Source: 39-52-133 sp035531075 (lineage in GTDB: Bacteria; Pseudomonadota; Gammaproteobacteria; Burkholderiales; Gallionellaceae). From it: DNA of 64,000 nt. Below are positions 7,010 through 16,250 of the stretch, one piece after another. Within the stretch, counting starts at the first letter, position 1, and every line of letters starts with the position of its first letter. Below the pieces are notes generated by a model, which saw only the letters and a list, made by a program, of their open reading frames with translations, was not told the origin of the DNA and did not search any database. The stretch lies in assembly GCA_035531075.1 (NCBI GenBank), contig DATKTO010000001.1, positions 68,598 to 132,597 on the forward strand, given 5' to 3'. A program made the translations under genes and the position numbers.

Positions 7010-8014
7010 ATGCCGTCTAATGAAAAACGCCCCATTGTAATCAAGCGCATCAAAAAAGTTGCGGGTGGACATCACGGTGGTGCATGGAAAATTGCCTATG
7101 CTGACTTTGTAACCGCCATGATGGCATTCTTCCTGTTGATGTGGTTGCTGGGTACGACAAACAAGGGTGATCTGGCACAAATACAGGATTACTTTAACAC
7201 ACCTCTCAAGATTGCCCTGCTTGGCGGCAGCGGAAGTGGTGAAAGCTCCAGCATTATTCAGGGCGGAGGTAAGGACATCACAAAGTCAAAGGGCCAGGTG
7301 AAGGATGGAGAGGTGCCCAGTGATAGAAAAATTATCAACATCAAGCCGTCAATGGAAGACATGTTGCGCCTGGAAAAAGTGAAGGAAGCTGAAAAACTTA
7401 AAGACCTGAAGCAAATAATTGAAAAAGCGATCAACAGCAACGCCAAGCTTAGGCAATTCCGGAATCAAATTCTATTGGATATCACGACAGAAGGTCTGCG
7501 CATACAAATTGTGGATGAAAAAAACAGGCCCATGTTCAGAATTGGCAGTGCCGAACTTGAACCGTATACCAAAGAAATTCTGCATGAGATAGGTAAAACA
7601 CTCAACCTGATGCCCAATAAAGTGAGCTTGTCCGGGCATACCGACGCCAAGCCCTATGCTTATGACAGGAAGGGATTTAGCAATTGGGATTTGTCGGCAG
7701 ATCGCGCTAATGCCTCAAGACGCGAATTGACTGTGGGCGGAATGGATGAGAAAAAAGTCGTGCGCGTAGTGGGACTCTCATCGGCCGTGTTGTTTGACAA
7801 GGAAAATCCATTTAATCCGATCAATCGCCGTATCAGCATCATCGTAATGAATAAAAAAGCCGAGGAAGCGGCGCAGAAAGACGGCGGCACCGTGGAGATT
7901 GATGCGGCAAACAACGAGATACAGGACAAACTGCTCAATCAATCCGGAGTAGCCTCTGCACCTGTTGTGGCAGCAGTGCAAGCCGTCTCCGCACCGGCGG
8001 TTAACGCGCGTTAA
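7010..8014 (+). CDS. motB: Flagellar motor stator protein MotB
   Basis: A 334-residue protein. The single N-terminal membrane helix contains the proton-accepting Asp (D32 in YADFVTAMMAFFLLMWLL), the same number as in E. coli. A plug/linker of ~110 residues leads to a C-terminal OmpA/MotB peptidoglycan-binding domain (VSLSGHTDAKPY, NWDLSADRAN, RVVGLSS, NPINRRISI). It anchors the stator to the wall. An Ala/Val-rich 45-residue tail follows the domain. Paired with motA. Confidence 0.97.
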   Translation: MPSNEKRPIVIKRIKKVAGGHHGGAWKIAYADFVTAMMAFFLLMWLLGTTNKGDLAQIQDYFNTPLKIALLGGSGSGESSSIIQGGGKDITKSKGQVKDGEVPSDRKIINIKPSMEDMLRLEKVKEAEKLKDLKQIIEKAINSNAKLRQFRNQILLDITTEGLRIQIVDEKNRPMFRIGSAELEPYTKEILHEIGKTLNLMPNKVSLSGHTDAKPYAYDRKGFSNWDLSADRANASRRELTVGGMDEKKVVRVVGLSSAVLFDKENPFNPINRRISIIVMNKKAEEAAQKDGGTVEIDAANNEIQDKLLNQSGVASAPVVAAVQAVSAPAVNAR

Positions 8015-8058
8015 CGGTGCTGACGGGAATACAGGGATGCATGCATGGATTGCATAAT

Positions 8059-8085
8059 TAAAGATTGTCAGATTTTTGCCGCTAT
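8059..8085 (+). promoter_or_regulatory. Sigma-28 (FliA) promoter upstream of mcp
   Basis: TAAAGATT (8059-8066), an 11-nt spacer and GCCGCTAT (8078-8085), against the FliA consensus TAAAGTTT-N11-GCCGATAA. It should start a transcript about 120 nt before the mcp at 8214 and may drive the whole following chemotaxis operon. Confidence 0.75.
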
Positions 8086-8132
8086 TACTTTGGCTTGGTC
8101 TCAGAGGGAGAGCTGGCGGTTTCAGGGTTTGA

Positions 8133-8188
8133 GCAGTTGATTTGAAGCAGGGATAAGCCCGCTAAAGCCGGGCACTCCCGGCAGCTGC
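8133..8188 (+). other. Structured 5' leader of mcp (three-way junction)
   Basis: Outer stem GCAGTTG/CAGCTGC encloses two hairpins: GC-GGG/CCC-GC (8147-8162, ATAAG loop) and GCCGGG-CACT-CCCGGC (8167-8182). It lies between the sigma-28 promoter and the mcp ribosome site. I see no match to a known riboswitch; an ordinary untranslated-region fold is possible. Confidence 0.4.
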
Positions 8189-8213
8189 ATGACTACGGAG
8201 CAGGAATAAAAAT

Positions 8214-9842
8214 ATGTTCAAAAATATGCAAATTTCAACCCGCTTGATCACTCTCGTGAGTGGTATCGCCATATTGATGCTGGGAGCTACTCTGTATGCA
8301 TCGATCAGCAATATGCGCGCGATGGAGCACATGCAAGCTGATTTTCAAATGACTGTAGAGAATGTGAAAGCTTTCGACAGGATCGTCTATCTGATGACGC
8401 GCAACCGCGTCATCCTGATGGATGCAGGGATTAATCTTGAGCCCGTACGGCTGGCACGGCGCGAAGCAGAATTCTATAAAAATCGCGACGAGATTACAGA
8501 AATCTCCAGGCATTACCAGGAGTCCGTGAGCAACGACAGGCAGCGAGAACTGCTTGAGGCTTGGAGAATGCACCGTGCCGCCTACGTGAAAGAGGGACTG
8601 GAGCCCATGTTGGCAGCACTCAAGTCGGGTAATGTGACTGAAGCATCCCGCATCGAGCGCGAGAAAGTCAGCGTGCTGAATGAGCCGATTAAAGAGGATA
8701 TCGATGCGATCAACAGCTATAACATCGAACTGAAAACTCAGCAGGCTGAGGAATTGAAAAAATCCAATTCACGCACTCAAGTCCTCACTCTCGTTATCGT
8801 CGTAGTGTTGCTGCTGGTAACGGGCTATTTTGCCTGGCTCATCATCCGCAGTGTAACGATTCCGGCAGCAGAGATGAGCGCGGTGATGGGGCAGATTGCA
8901 GCCGATGGCGACATTACGCGTCGAGTGAGGGTGCAGGGACGGTGTGAGCTGGGCAGGGCAGCAAAGGCATTTAACATGCTGATGGGAAGCTTTTCCGAAA
9001 TTATTGCCAAGGCGCACAGTAATGCGGATAACGTAGCCGAAACGGCTGTACAGCTTGCCGCTTCACTGGCCCAGGTTACCCAGAGTTCTCAGGCACAGAG
9101 CGAGGCAGCCGCTGCCATGGCGGCATCAATGGAAGAAATGTCTGTGAGTATTGCTTCGGTGGCTGATAACACCACCGAAGTGCGTAACCTTTCCAGACTA
9201 AGCATTGAACGCACGCGTGAGGGCAATAGCAGCACTCATGCAATGATTACTGAAATTGGCCAGATTGAGCAAAGCGTCAACCTGATCGCTGGTGCTGTGA
9301 GCGAATTTATTCAAAGTGCGGGTACTATCGCCAGCATGACACAGCAAGTGAAAGATATTGCCGATCAGACCAACTTGCTGGCGTTGAACGCTGCGATAGA
9401 GGCTGCGCGTGCAGGTGAGCAGGGGCGTGGTTTTGCAGTGGTGGCGGACGAGGTGCGCAAGCTTGCCGAGAAATCTGCCCAATCGGCCAACGAAATCGAC
9501 AAAGTTACCCATTCACTTGGGGAGAAATCGGAACAGGCAGAAAAATCCGTGCAGAATGGCCTGAGATCCCTGCAAGCTATCCAGCACCAGATTGAACTGG
9601 TTTCGAGTGTATTGAAACAGGCGGGCCAAGCGGTTGAACAAGCCAACGCAGGCGTGGGCGATATTGCCGTATCGGTGGCTGAACAGAGTGCAGCCAGCAA
9701 CGATATTGCGCGTCATGTGGAAGGTATCGCGCAAATGGCTGAAACGAATCATCTGGTTATCGCCCAGGCAGAACAGGGGAGCAAGCGTTTGGGAGAGCTG
9801 TCCGTTGAGTTACAGAGAGTCGTGGCCCGTTTCGAGGTGTAA
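8214..9842 (+). CDS. Methyl-accepting chemotaxis protein (4HB sensor)
   Basis: A 542-residue transmembrane receptor. Membrane helix 1 is ~10-30. A periplasmic helical region (~31-185) resembles 4-helix-bundle sensors. Helix 2 is ~188-210 (LTLVIVVVLLLVTGYFAW), then HAMP and a signalling domain with the invariant hairpin tip (DQTNLLALNAAIEAARAGEQ and FAVVADEVRKLAE). The C-terminus (VARFEV) lacks a CheR-docking pentapeptide, unlike the two receptors at 19297 and 21107. Ligand unknown. It heads the che cluster, behind a sigma-28 promoter and a structured leader. Confidence 0.95.
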   Translation: MFKNMQISTRLITLVSGIAILMLGATLYASISNMRAMEHMQADFQMTVENVKAFDRIVYLMTRNRVILMDAGINLEPVRLARREAEFYKNRDEITEISRHYQESVSNDRQRELLEAWRMHRAAYVKEGLEPMLAALKSGNVTEASRIEREKVSVLNEPIKEDIDAINSYNIELKTQQAEELKKSNSRTQVLTLVIVVVLLLVTGYFAWLIIRSVTIPAAEMSAVMGQIAADGDITRRVRVQGRCELGRAAKAFNMLMGSFSEIIAKAHSNADNVAETAVQLAASLAQVTQSSQAQSEAAAAMAASMEEMSVSIASVADNTTEVRNLSRLSIERTREGNSSTHAMITEIGQIEQSVNLIAGAVSEFIQSAGTIASMTQQVKDIADQTNLLALNAAIEAARAGEQGRGFAVVADEVRKLAEKSAQSANEIDKVTHSLGEKSEQAEKSVQNGLRSLQAIQHQIELVSSVLKQAGQAVEQANAGVGDIAVSVAEQSAASNDIARHVEGIAQMAETNHLVIAQAEQGSKRLGELSVELQRVVARFEV

Positions 9843-9934
9843 TACCAAGCAAAAGACAAGGGGACAATAATCGGGATCAAATTGCGTCGCATTGAATTTC
9901 TCCCGCTCATTTCCCCTTTAATAAGGAATCGTAA

Positions 9935-10879
9935 ATGTCAGAGCTACTAAAAAATATTGATGGGCGCACCAAGCTGGCTGGCACCAACAAACTGGAAATC
10001 CTCATGTTTACCCTGGGGATGGATAATCGCAGCGGCCGCCGTGAAACCTACGGCATCAACGTGTTCAAGGTGCGTGAGGTGATGCGCATTCCATCCATCA
10101 CCAAGGCACCGGATATGCCGCCCTCGGTCGAAGGTATGGTGAGTTTGCGCGGTGCTCTGGTTCCTGTAATTGATTTGGCGAAGTACACCAACATGCAGAC
10201 CGATACCCAGCCTTCTATCATGATTGTGACTGAGTACAACGGTCATACGCAGGGCTTTCTGGTTGAGGCCGTGGATACCATATTGCGTCTGGACTGGTCA
10301 TCCATGAAGGTTCCCCCGGAAATGCTGAACGCCCAACTTGGGGGATTGGTCGTGGCGGTTACCGAGTTGCAGGACAAGCGCCTGGTGATGATGATGGATG
10401 TGGAAAAGGTTCTGGCCGATACAAGTAATATTGGCACGGATGAAGTTTTGTTTAAACACATCAAGCCGATCGGTATTTCGAATCGAACAGTGTTTTTCGT
10501 GGACGATTCTCCGGTTGCGCGCAAGCAGATCTCGCGCACATTGGACGCAATGGAAGTGAGCTACATCTCTGCGGTTAACGGCAAAAAAGCATGGGAGGAA
10601 TTGGTGAAGCTGGCTGACTCTGCCGATGCCAGCCACATACCGGTGAGCGATTTGATTCAGATGATACTCACCGACGTGGAAATGCCCGAGATGGATGGTT
10701 ACATGCTCACGCGCAAAATTAAAGAGGATAAGCGCTTCTCCAATATTCCGGTACTCATGCATTCGTCACTATCCAGCTCGTCCAACCAGCAATTGGGCAA
10801 GAATGTAGGCGTAGACGAATATGTACCGAAGTTCGAACCGCAAAAATTAGCCCAGACATTAACGCGTCTTTTGGGCTGA
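9935..10879 (+). CDS. cheV: Chemotaxis coupling protein CheV (copy 1)
   Basis: A 314-residue fusion of a CheW-like coupling domain (~15-165, YGINVFKVREVMRIPSI, MVSLRGALVPVIDL) and a receiver domain (~185-314). The receiver has acidic residues D190/D191 and phospho-acceptor D247 (ILTDVEMPEMDG). CheV links receptors to CheA and tunes the link by phosphorylation. AAGGAAT precedes the ATG. A second cheV follows after 11 nt, so the two are a tandem duplication that has since diverged. Confidence 0.95.
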   Translation: MSELLKNIDGRTKLAGTNKLEILMFTLGMDNRSGRRETYGINVFKVREVMRIPSITKAPDMPPSVEGMVSLRGALVPVIDLAKYTNMQTDTQPSIMIVTEYNGHTQGFLVEAVDTILRLDWSSMKVPPEMLNAQLGGLVVAVTELQDKRLVMMMDVEKVLADTSNIGTDEVLFKHIKPIGISNRTVFFVDDSPVARKQISRTLDAMEVSYISAVNGKKAWEELVKLADSADASHIPVSDLIQMILTDVEMPEMDGYMLTRKIKEDKRFSNIPVLMHSSLSSSSNQQLGKNVGVDEYVPKFEPQKLAQTLTRLLG

Positions 10880-10890
10880 GGGGAGTCACT

Positions 10891-11841
10891 ATGTCATATG
10901 AACAAACCAATACACAGCTTGCCGTAAGCGGCAGCATTTTGGATACGGTGGATGAACGCACGAATCTGGTTGGCTCCAACAAGATGGAAATATTGCTGTT
11001 TTCCATTGGGTCCAACGAGACCTTCGGCATCAACGTGTTTAAGGTAAAGGAAGTAACGCGCGCGGTGAGTATCACCAAAACACCCAATATGCCGCGCGGT
11101 GTCGATGGCATTGCCAGCTTGCGCGGGCATGTCATGCCGGTGCTGAATCTGGCCAGCTTTATGGATTTGGGCAACCCTGCGGAACAGAAAGTCATGATGG
11201 TGGCTGAATATAGCCGGCACGTGCTGGGCTTTCTGGTGCGCGATGTGGATCGCATCGTCCGTGTCGACTGGGACAAGGTGCATGCTGCCGATGGACTGTC
11301 ACGCAATAACGGTAATTTGATTACCGCTATTACCGAGTTGCCCAATGGCACGCTGGTTTCAATACTGGATGTAGAGCAAATACTTTCCACCGCGTTTGGC
11401 GAAGACGTAGTGGGAAAAATTGAGAAGGTGGAAAAAGGGCATGAAATGTGCGTCTTTTTCGTAGATGATTCTGCGGTAGCAAGAAAGAAAATTAGCGAGG
11501 TACTGGAAAAAATGGGCGTGAAAAATATCCAGTCACACAATGGCCTGGAAGCCTGGCAGCGTCTCAAGGGCCTGGCGGATACGGCACAGCACGCGAAAAT
11601 CGATTTGCATACGCAAATTCAAGTGATCCTGGTGGACGCCGAAATGCCAGAAATGGATGGTTACGTGCTGACTCAACACATCAAGGCAGACCGGCGCTTT
11701 GATAACATTCCGGTAGTGATGCACTCATCGCTGTCATCAGAGGCAAACCGTGCAATGGGCAAACGCGTAGGTGTTGATTATTACGTGCCGAAATTTGATT
11801 CGACGATGTTATCAGATACACTGCGGCCGCTGCTGACGTGA
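10891..11841 (+). CDS. cheV: Chemotaxis coupling protein CheV (copy 2)
   Basis: A 316-residue CheW-receiver fusion like copy 1: FGINVFKVKEVTRAV and IASLRGHVMPVLNL in the coupling domain, VFFVDDSAVARKKI and VILVDAEMPEMDGYVL (acceptor D249) in the receiver. The receivers of the two copies share the unusual MHSSLSS near the active-site Thr/Ser and VPKF around the conserved Lys. The coupling domains differ more, suggesting that they serve different receptor sets. GGGGAG lies before the ATG. Confidence 0.95.
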   Translation: MSYEQTNTQLAVSGSILDTVDERTNLVGSNKMEILLFSIGSNETFGINVFKVKEVTRAVSITKTPNMPRGVDGIASLRGHVMPVLNLASFMDLGNPAEQKVMMVAEYSRHVLGFLVRDVDRIVRVDWDKVHAADGLSRNNGNLITAITELPNGTLVSILDVEQILSTAFGEDVVGKIEKVEKGHEMCVFFVDDSAVARKKISEVLEKMGVKNIQSHNGLEAWQRLKGLADTAQHAKIDLHTQIQVILVDAEMPEMDGYVLTQHIKADRRFDNIPVVMHSSLSSEANRAMGKRVGVDYYVPKFDSTMLSDTLRPLLT

Positions 11842-11975
11842 ATAGACAGGAATAGATAGGGGGTAAAGCACGGGGGGCGAATGGTAAATTCACTCCGTGG
11901 GGTGAAACGGGACATTGATTTCCCTTCTCATCACTTGTTTAAACCTCCCTCAAATATTTTATAAGGAGAGATATT

Positions 11976-12365
11976 GTGGCTGATCCAAATATGAAAATTC
12001 TGGTAGTGGATGACTTTTCGACGATGCGAAGAATCGTGCGAAATCTACTCAAGGAATTGGGTTTTTCCAATGTGCACGAGGCTGAAGACGGCATCGAGGC
12101 GTTGAGAAAACTACGTGCCGACACATTTGATTTCGTCGTGTCCGACTGGAATATGCCCAATATGACAGGGATAGACTTGCTGCGAGAGATTCGAAAAGAC
12201 GGCAGCCTGAAGCATCTGCCGGTGCTGATGGTAACCGCCGAGGCAAAGCGTGAAAATATTATCGAAGCGGCTGAGGCCGGGGCATCCGGATATGTGGTCA
12301 AGCCTTTTACGGCCATCACGCTGGATGAAAAGCTGCAAAAAATCTTTCTTACCATGCAAAAGTGA
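11976..12365 (+). CDS. cheY: Chemotaxis response regulator CheY (copy 1)
   Basis: A 129-residue single receiver domain with D12/D13, acceptor D57, T87 and K109, numbered exactly as in enterobacterial CheY. Phospho-CheY binds FliM and changes motor direction. The start is GTG at 11976 (MADPNMKILVVDD), preceded by AAGGAGAG. cheZ overlaps its stop. It is closer to classical CheY than the second copy (16251), so it is the better candidate for the motor-binding CheY. Confidence 0.96.
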   Translation: MADPNMKILVVDDFSTMRRIVRNLLKELGFSNVHEAEDGIEALRKLRADTFDFVVSDWNMPNMTGIDLLREIRKDGSLKHLPVLMVTAEAKRENIIEAAEAGASGYVVKPFTAITLDEKLQKIFLTMQK

Positions 12366-13093
12366 GCGATGTCATGAGCAAAAAAGCTGCGGTAAATAAT
12401 GACTCTGACGATCTTGAATCTTTATTCGATAGCATCGTTTCGGCGAATAAAAACGGGAACGAAGAAAAATCAACAGCAAAAGTGAACGGGGATGTCGAGG
12501 GCGGCGTCTTTAACGAGATAGGCCATTTGACGCGTGCATTGCACGACAGCCTGCGAGAACTGGGCTACGACAAAAATTTGCAGAAAGTCGCTTCCGCCAT
12601 ACCCGATTCGCGTGACAGGCTGAATTACATCGCAACCATGACGCAGGCTGCGGCGGAACGCGTGCTGACTGCCACCGAAGCGGCGCAGCCGACGATTGAT
12701 AAAATTGAATCCGGGGCGAAAATTCTGGCGGGTGAATGGCAAAAACTGTTCGATAACAAGCTGGATGTAGAGCAATTTAAACAATTGGCTATGCAGACCC
12801 ACGCCTACCTCGTGGAGTTGCCCAAGCAGACCAGGCAAACGAGTGCCAATTTAACCGAAATCATGATGGCGCAGGATTTCCAGGATCTTACCGGACAGGT
12901 GATCAAGAAAGTCATGGAGGTCACGCAAAATCTTGAGCAACAGCTGTTGGCCTTGCTCGTGCATAACGCACCGGCATCCGTCCATCTGGATCCAAATTTA
13001 TTAAATGGCCCCGTAGTCAATCCGGCTGGACGCACCGATGTGGTTACCAGTCAGGCTCAGGTTGATGATTTATTAGAAAGTTTGGGATTCTGA
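12362..13093 (+). CDS. cheZ: CheY-P phosphatase CheZ
   Basis: A 243-residue protein with the long helical hairpin and catalytic signature AQDFQDLTGQVIKKV, giving D175 and Q179, the CheZ D-x3-Q pair that dephosphorylates CheY-P. The C-terminal helix QVDDLLESLGF is the CheY-P docking peptide, joined by a flexible linker. The GTG at 12362 overlaps the cheY stop codon; the in-frame ATG at 12374 is an alternative start. Pairing with cheY suggests translational coupling. Confidence 0.95.
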   Translation: MSDVMSKKAAVNNDSDDLESLFDSIVSANKNGNEEKSTAKVNGDVEGGVFNEIGHLTRALHDSLRELGYDKNLQKVASAIPDSRDRLNYIATMTQAAAERVLTATEAAQPTIDKIESGAKILAGEWQKLFDNKLDVEQFKQLAMQTHAYLVELPKQTRQTSANLTEIMMAQDFQDLTGQVIKKVMEVTQNLEQQLLALLVHNAPASVHLDPNLLNGPVVNPAGRTDVVTSQAQVDDLLESLGF

Positions 13094-13094
13094 A

Positions 13095-14945
13095 ATGGGC
13101 GACTTCACTGGGATGGAAGATTTGTTGCAGGACTTTCTGCTGGAAGCCTCTGACCTGCTGTCCGATGTGGATAGCAAGCTGATGGATTTGGAAAAATCTC
13201 CTGGGGATAAAGATCTGCTGAACGTGATTTTCCGGGGCTTTCACACCATCAAGGGCGGAGCGGGGTTTCTCAATGCGCACGAGTTGGTCACCCTGTGCCA
13301 CCTTACCGAAAATTTATTCGACAAATTGCGCAACTCCGAGCTGAACCTGACCCCGGTGCTGCTGGATGTTATTCTTGCCGCGACAGGCGAAGTGCGCCTG
13401 ATGTTTAATGATTTGGGCAAAAGTGTACAGCCGCAGGCGGCCCCTGCCGATATGTTAATTTCCCTCGAAGCGGCGTTGCAAGGCAAGGAAATCAAGGCAA
13501 TTGCGCCATCGTCAGTAAAACCTGAGCAGGCTGTACCCGCCGTTCCCAAAACACGTGCTGCAGCTGCTCAGAGCGGGCCCGACTGGACCATGCTGTACAG
13601 CGCATTGCTGGGGAAAACATCCGTAATCGTTGCTGCGCCCTTGGTAACTGAATTGCAGCGCGCTGAAACAAGCGTGGAAATCGACGAGCACCAGCTCAAG
13701 GTAAGCGCCTTCGGACGCCGTGCAGACGATATTCCGGGTGCCAGTACTGTCCACGCAGCACCCCGCCGAGATACCGATCCGCCGGCCAAGGACAACACGA
13801 TCCGGGTTGACACCGACAGACTGGATCAGGTTCTCAATCTTTCCGGCGAAATCGGCCTCACCAAAAACAGACTGACTCATCTGCGCAGCGATATTTTGCA
13901 CGGGCGCGCCAGTGCGGCAACACTTAAATCGCTGGATGAGTCCGTCAACCAGCTGGATATGCTGGTCGTCAATTTGCAGAACGCGGTCATGAATACGCGG
14001 ATGCAGCCCATAGGGCGTTTGTTCAAGAAATACCCACGCCTGGCACGCGACCTGGCGCGGCAACTGGGCAAGGATGTAGAGCTGGAATTGTCGGGTGAAG
14101 CGACCGAAATCGACAAAACCATGATCGAAGACCTCAATGATCCGCTGGTGCACCTGGTGCGCAATGCGGTCGATCACGGCGTGGAAAGCGCAGAGCAACG
14201 TATGGCAGCGGGCAAGCCGAGCAAGAGCATCGTGCAGTTGAGCGCGCGCCAGGAGGGCGATCACATCCTCATCACCATTGCCGATGACGGGCGCGGTATG
14301 AATCCTGAAGTATTGCGCAACAAAGCTGTGCAGAAAGGGCTGATTACAGCCGAGGAGGCGAGTGCCCTGAACGAAGAGCAGAGCCTGAATCTGGTATTCA
14401 TGCCCGGATTTTCTACCAAGGACGAAATTTCCAGTGTTTCTGGCCGTGGTGTAGGCATGGATGTGGTGAATACCAATATTCAAAAGCTCAATGGCACGAT
14501 CGAAATTCAATCGGTGCCGGGCAAAGGATCAGTGTTCATTATTTACCTGCCATTGACGCTGGCGATTCTGCCTGTGTTGCTGGTGCGGTTAAACGATCAG
14601 CCGTTTGCAGTACCACTGTCCATGGTGCGCGAAATCATGTCGGTGGAGGCGGAAGGACAACAGTTGATATCCGGCAAACCCACTATGATAGTGCGTGGCG
14701 AAGTACTGCCAGTATTGTCACTGGCCAAATTGATCGGCTGGGAGGAATCAGGTAAATCAGAAGTTGGTGTGTTGATGCAAATGGGAAATTATAATTTTAT
14801 TCTGACAGCAGATGGATTTGATGGCCATGATGATGTAGTGATCAAATCACTGGATACATTCCGCCCCAAGGGAGTGGCAGGCGTCACCATGTCGAGCGAA
14901 GGAAAAATTGTATTAATTCTGGACGTTAAAGAGTTGTTCGCGTAG
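13095..14945 (+). CDS. cheA: Chemotaxis histidine kinase CheA (copy 1)
   Basis: A 616-residue kinase. The N-terminal HPt domain has phospho-His H50 (FHTIKGGAGF). A 125-residue linker has no clear P2 domain. It is followed by the dimerisation helices, ATPase domain (NDPLVHLVRNAVDHG; DDGRGM; GRGVGMDVV) and a CheW-like regulatory domain ending LILDVKELFA. All catalytic boxes are intact. It begins 1 nt after cheZ, so cheY-cheZ-cheA1 form a compact module. A second, distinct CheA is at 16813. Confidence 0.95.
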   Translation: MGDFTGMEDLLQDFLLEASDLLSDVDSKLMDLEKSPGDKDLLNVIFRGFHTIKGGAGFLNAHELVTLCHLTENLFDKLRNSELNLTPVLLDVILAATGEVRLMFNDLGKSVQPQAAPADMLISLEAALQGKEIKAIAPSSVKPEQAVPAVPKTRAAAAQSGPDWTMLYSALLGKTSVIVAAPLVTELQRAETSVEIDEHQLKVSAFGRRADDIPGASTVHAAPRRDTDPPAKDNTIRVDTDRLDQVLNLSGEIGLTKNRLTHLRSDILHGRASAATLKSLDESVNQLDMLVVNLQNAVMNTRMQPIGRLFKKYPRLARDLARQLGKDVELELSGEATEIDKTMIEDLNDPLVHLVRNAVDHGVESAEQRMAAGKPSKSIVQLSARQEGDHILITIADDGRGMNPEVLRNKAVQKGLITAEEASALNEEQSLNLVFMPGFSTKDEISSVSGRGVGMDVVNTNIQKLNGTIEIQSVPGKGSVFIIYLPLTLAILPVLLVRLNDQPFAVPLSMVREIMSVEAEGQQLISGKPTMIVRGEVLPVLSLAKLIGWEESGKSEVGVLMQMGNYNFILTADGFDGHDDVVIKSLDTFRPKGVAGVTMSSEGKIVLILDVKELFA

Positions 14946-14970
14946 CAGAGCCAATGGGTAATAAGTGATT

Positions 14971-16212
14971 ATGAGAAATTCATCTAGAAGAGGGACGCAC
15001 CACGTCATGTTCAAACATCAAGGCAAAAGCGCTGTCGTGTTGCTGACAGGAATTGCGCTGGCTAGCTTTTTGCTGCATTGGGCCTTGTCTGATATTGCAA
15101 CAGGCTGGGTATCCAGCTTTGTCCACAGCGCGATTACCTTGCTGGCGCTATTCGCAGCATGGCTGATGTTTGCGTCAGCAGCCAGCAAAGAAACGGGCAA
15201 ACAGATTATTGAGCAGGCAGTGAATCACCAGAGCGCCGTAGAGAGCGTGTTAATGCAGACGCACCCCCAATTCTCCACTCATTTTGCAGATGCAAGCGGC
15301 GACCTGGATCAAGTGCAGGCCCTGTTGGCCGATGCCATTGAGAAACTCCTGGATAGTTTTAGCGGTATGCAAAACCTGATTAAAAGCCAGCAGGACGCAG
15401 CACTGGGTCTGGTGGTCAATCACAAAACTCAGGAGGGAATCGATACGGGAGATTTTCTGGCTGAAATTACCGCCACTTTCCAGCAGTTGATTGTAACCAT
15501 CGTCAATAACAGCAAGGTGGGCCTGGAACTGGTTGAAAAAATGGACATCGTTGCCGACAAGGTCAGCCAGATTCTGGACGTGCTGGCAGATATCGACGGC
15601 ATAGCCAAACAGACCAACCTGTTAGCGCTGAATGCCGCGATAGAGGCGGCGCGCGCAGGCGAGTATGGCAGAGGATTCGCAGTGGTCGCAGACGAGGTGC
15701 GCAAACTGTCAGGCCGTTCCGAGCAATTCAGTCAGCAGATACGCACGACGGTGAGAGGCGTGAAAGAAGCGATTGCTACCGCTGAGAATTCGATCGCGCA
15801 AATGGCCTCGCTCGATATGGGGTTTGCGGTAGATTCCAAGAAAAAAGTCGGTGAGGCACTGGATCGTGCACAGAAGGTCAATGAACATATGGCAGTTGTC
15901 ATCGAGCAACAGGCAAACATTGCCCGTGAAGTAGACGTGGTGGTAGGGCGTGCGATTTCCTCATTGCAGTTCCAGGACATGGTCGGTCAGTTGTTGCAGC
16001 ATTCCAACACCCGTATCAACAGTATGAAATCAGCTTGGCATCGCATGGGCGACTGGTCAAAGGAGGCTGCACAGGGACACGCAGCTTCGCCTGACAAGAT
16101 AGACAGAATGCGCGCAGAAATTGGCGAGATATTTGCCAAAGCAGATGCAATGGGCAGGCGCAATCCTGTGCGCCAGGAAAAAATGGCTGTCGGCGAAATT
16201 GATTTGTTCTAG
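14971..16212 (+). CDS. MCP-like protein with CheZ-type phosphatase motif
   Basis: About 413 residues. There are two N-terminal membrane helices with almost no periplasmic loop and no HAMP, then an MCP signalling hairpin (KQTNLLALNAAIEAARAGEYGRGFAVVADEVRKL written across the tip). In the descending helix is SLQFQDMVGQLLQH, which matches CheZ's active site AQDFQDLTGQV including the D-x3-Q pair (15976-15990). The C-terminus is GEIDLF, close to CheD's GDVELF. It sits between cheA1 and cheY2. It may be a receptor-like scaffold with phosphatase activity. Start uncertain: GTG 14965, ATG 14971 or ATG 15007. Confidence 0.85.
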   Translation: MRNSSRRGTHHVMFKHQGKSAVVLLTGIALASFLLHWALSDIATGWVSSFVHSAITLLALFAAWLMFASAASKETGKQIIEQAVNHQSAVESVLMQTHPQFSTHFADASGDLDQVQALLADAIEKLLDSFSGMQNLIKSQQDAALGLVVNHKTQEGIDTGDFLAEITATFQQLIVTIVNNSKVGLELVEKMDIVADKVSQILDVLADIDGIAKQTNLLALNAAIEAARAGEYGRGFAVVADEVRKLSGRSEQFSQQIRTTVRGVKEAIATAENSIAQMASLDMGFAVDSKKKVGEALDRAQKVNEHMAVVIEQQANIAREVDVVVGRAISSLQFQDMVGQLLQHSNTRINSMKSAWHRMGDWSKEAAQGHAASPDKIDRMRAEIGEIFAKADAMGRRNPVRQEKMAVGEIDLF

Positions 16213-16250
16213 ATAATTATTCTTGGAAATTATTTTTTGGGGGAGCAGTA

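Noticed and set aside
8120..8200. Cyclic-di-GMP (GEMM) riboswitch
   Set aside because: The fold lacks the GEMM core sequences; kept only as an unclassified structured leader.
10755..11567. Leftward 270-codon frame antisense to cheV copy 2
   Set aside because: Low-complexity shadow; the sense frame has full CheW and receiver motifs.
13512..14510. Leftward 332-codon frame antisense to cheA1
   Set aside because: No domain or ribosome site; cheA1 in the sense strand has all kinase boxes.
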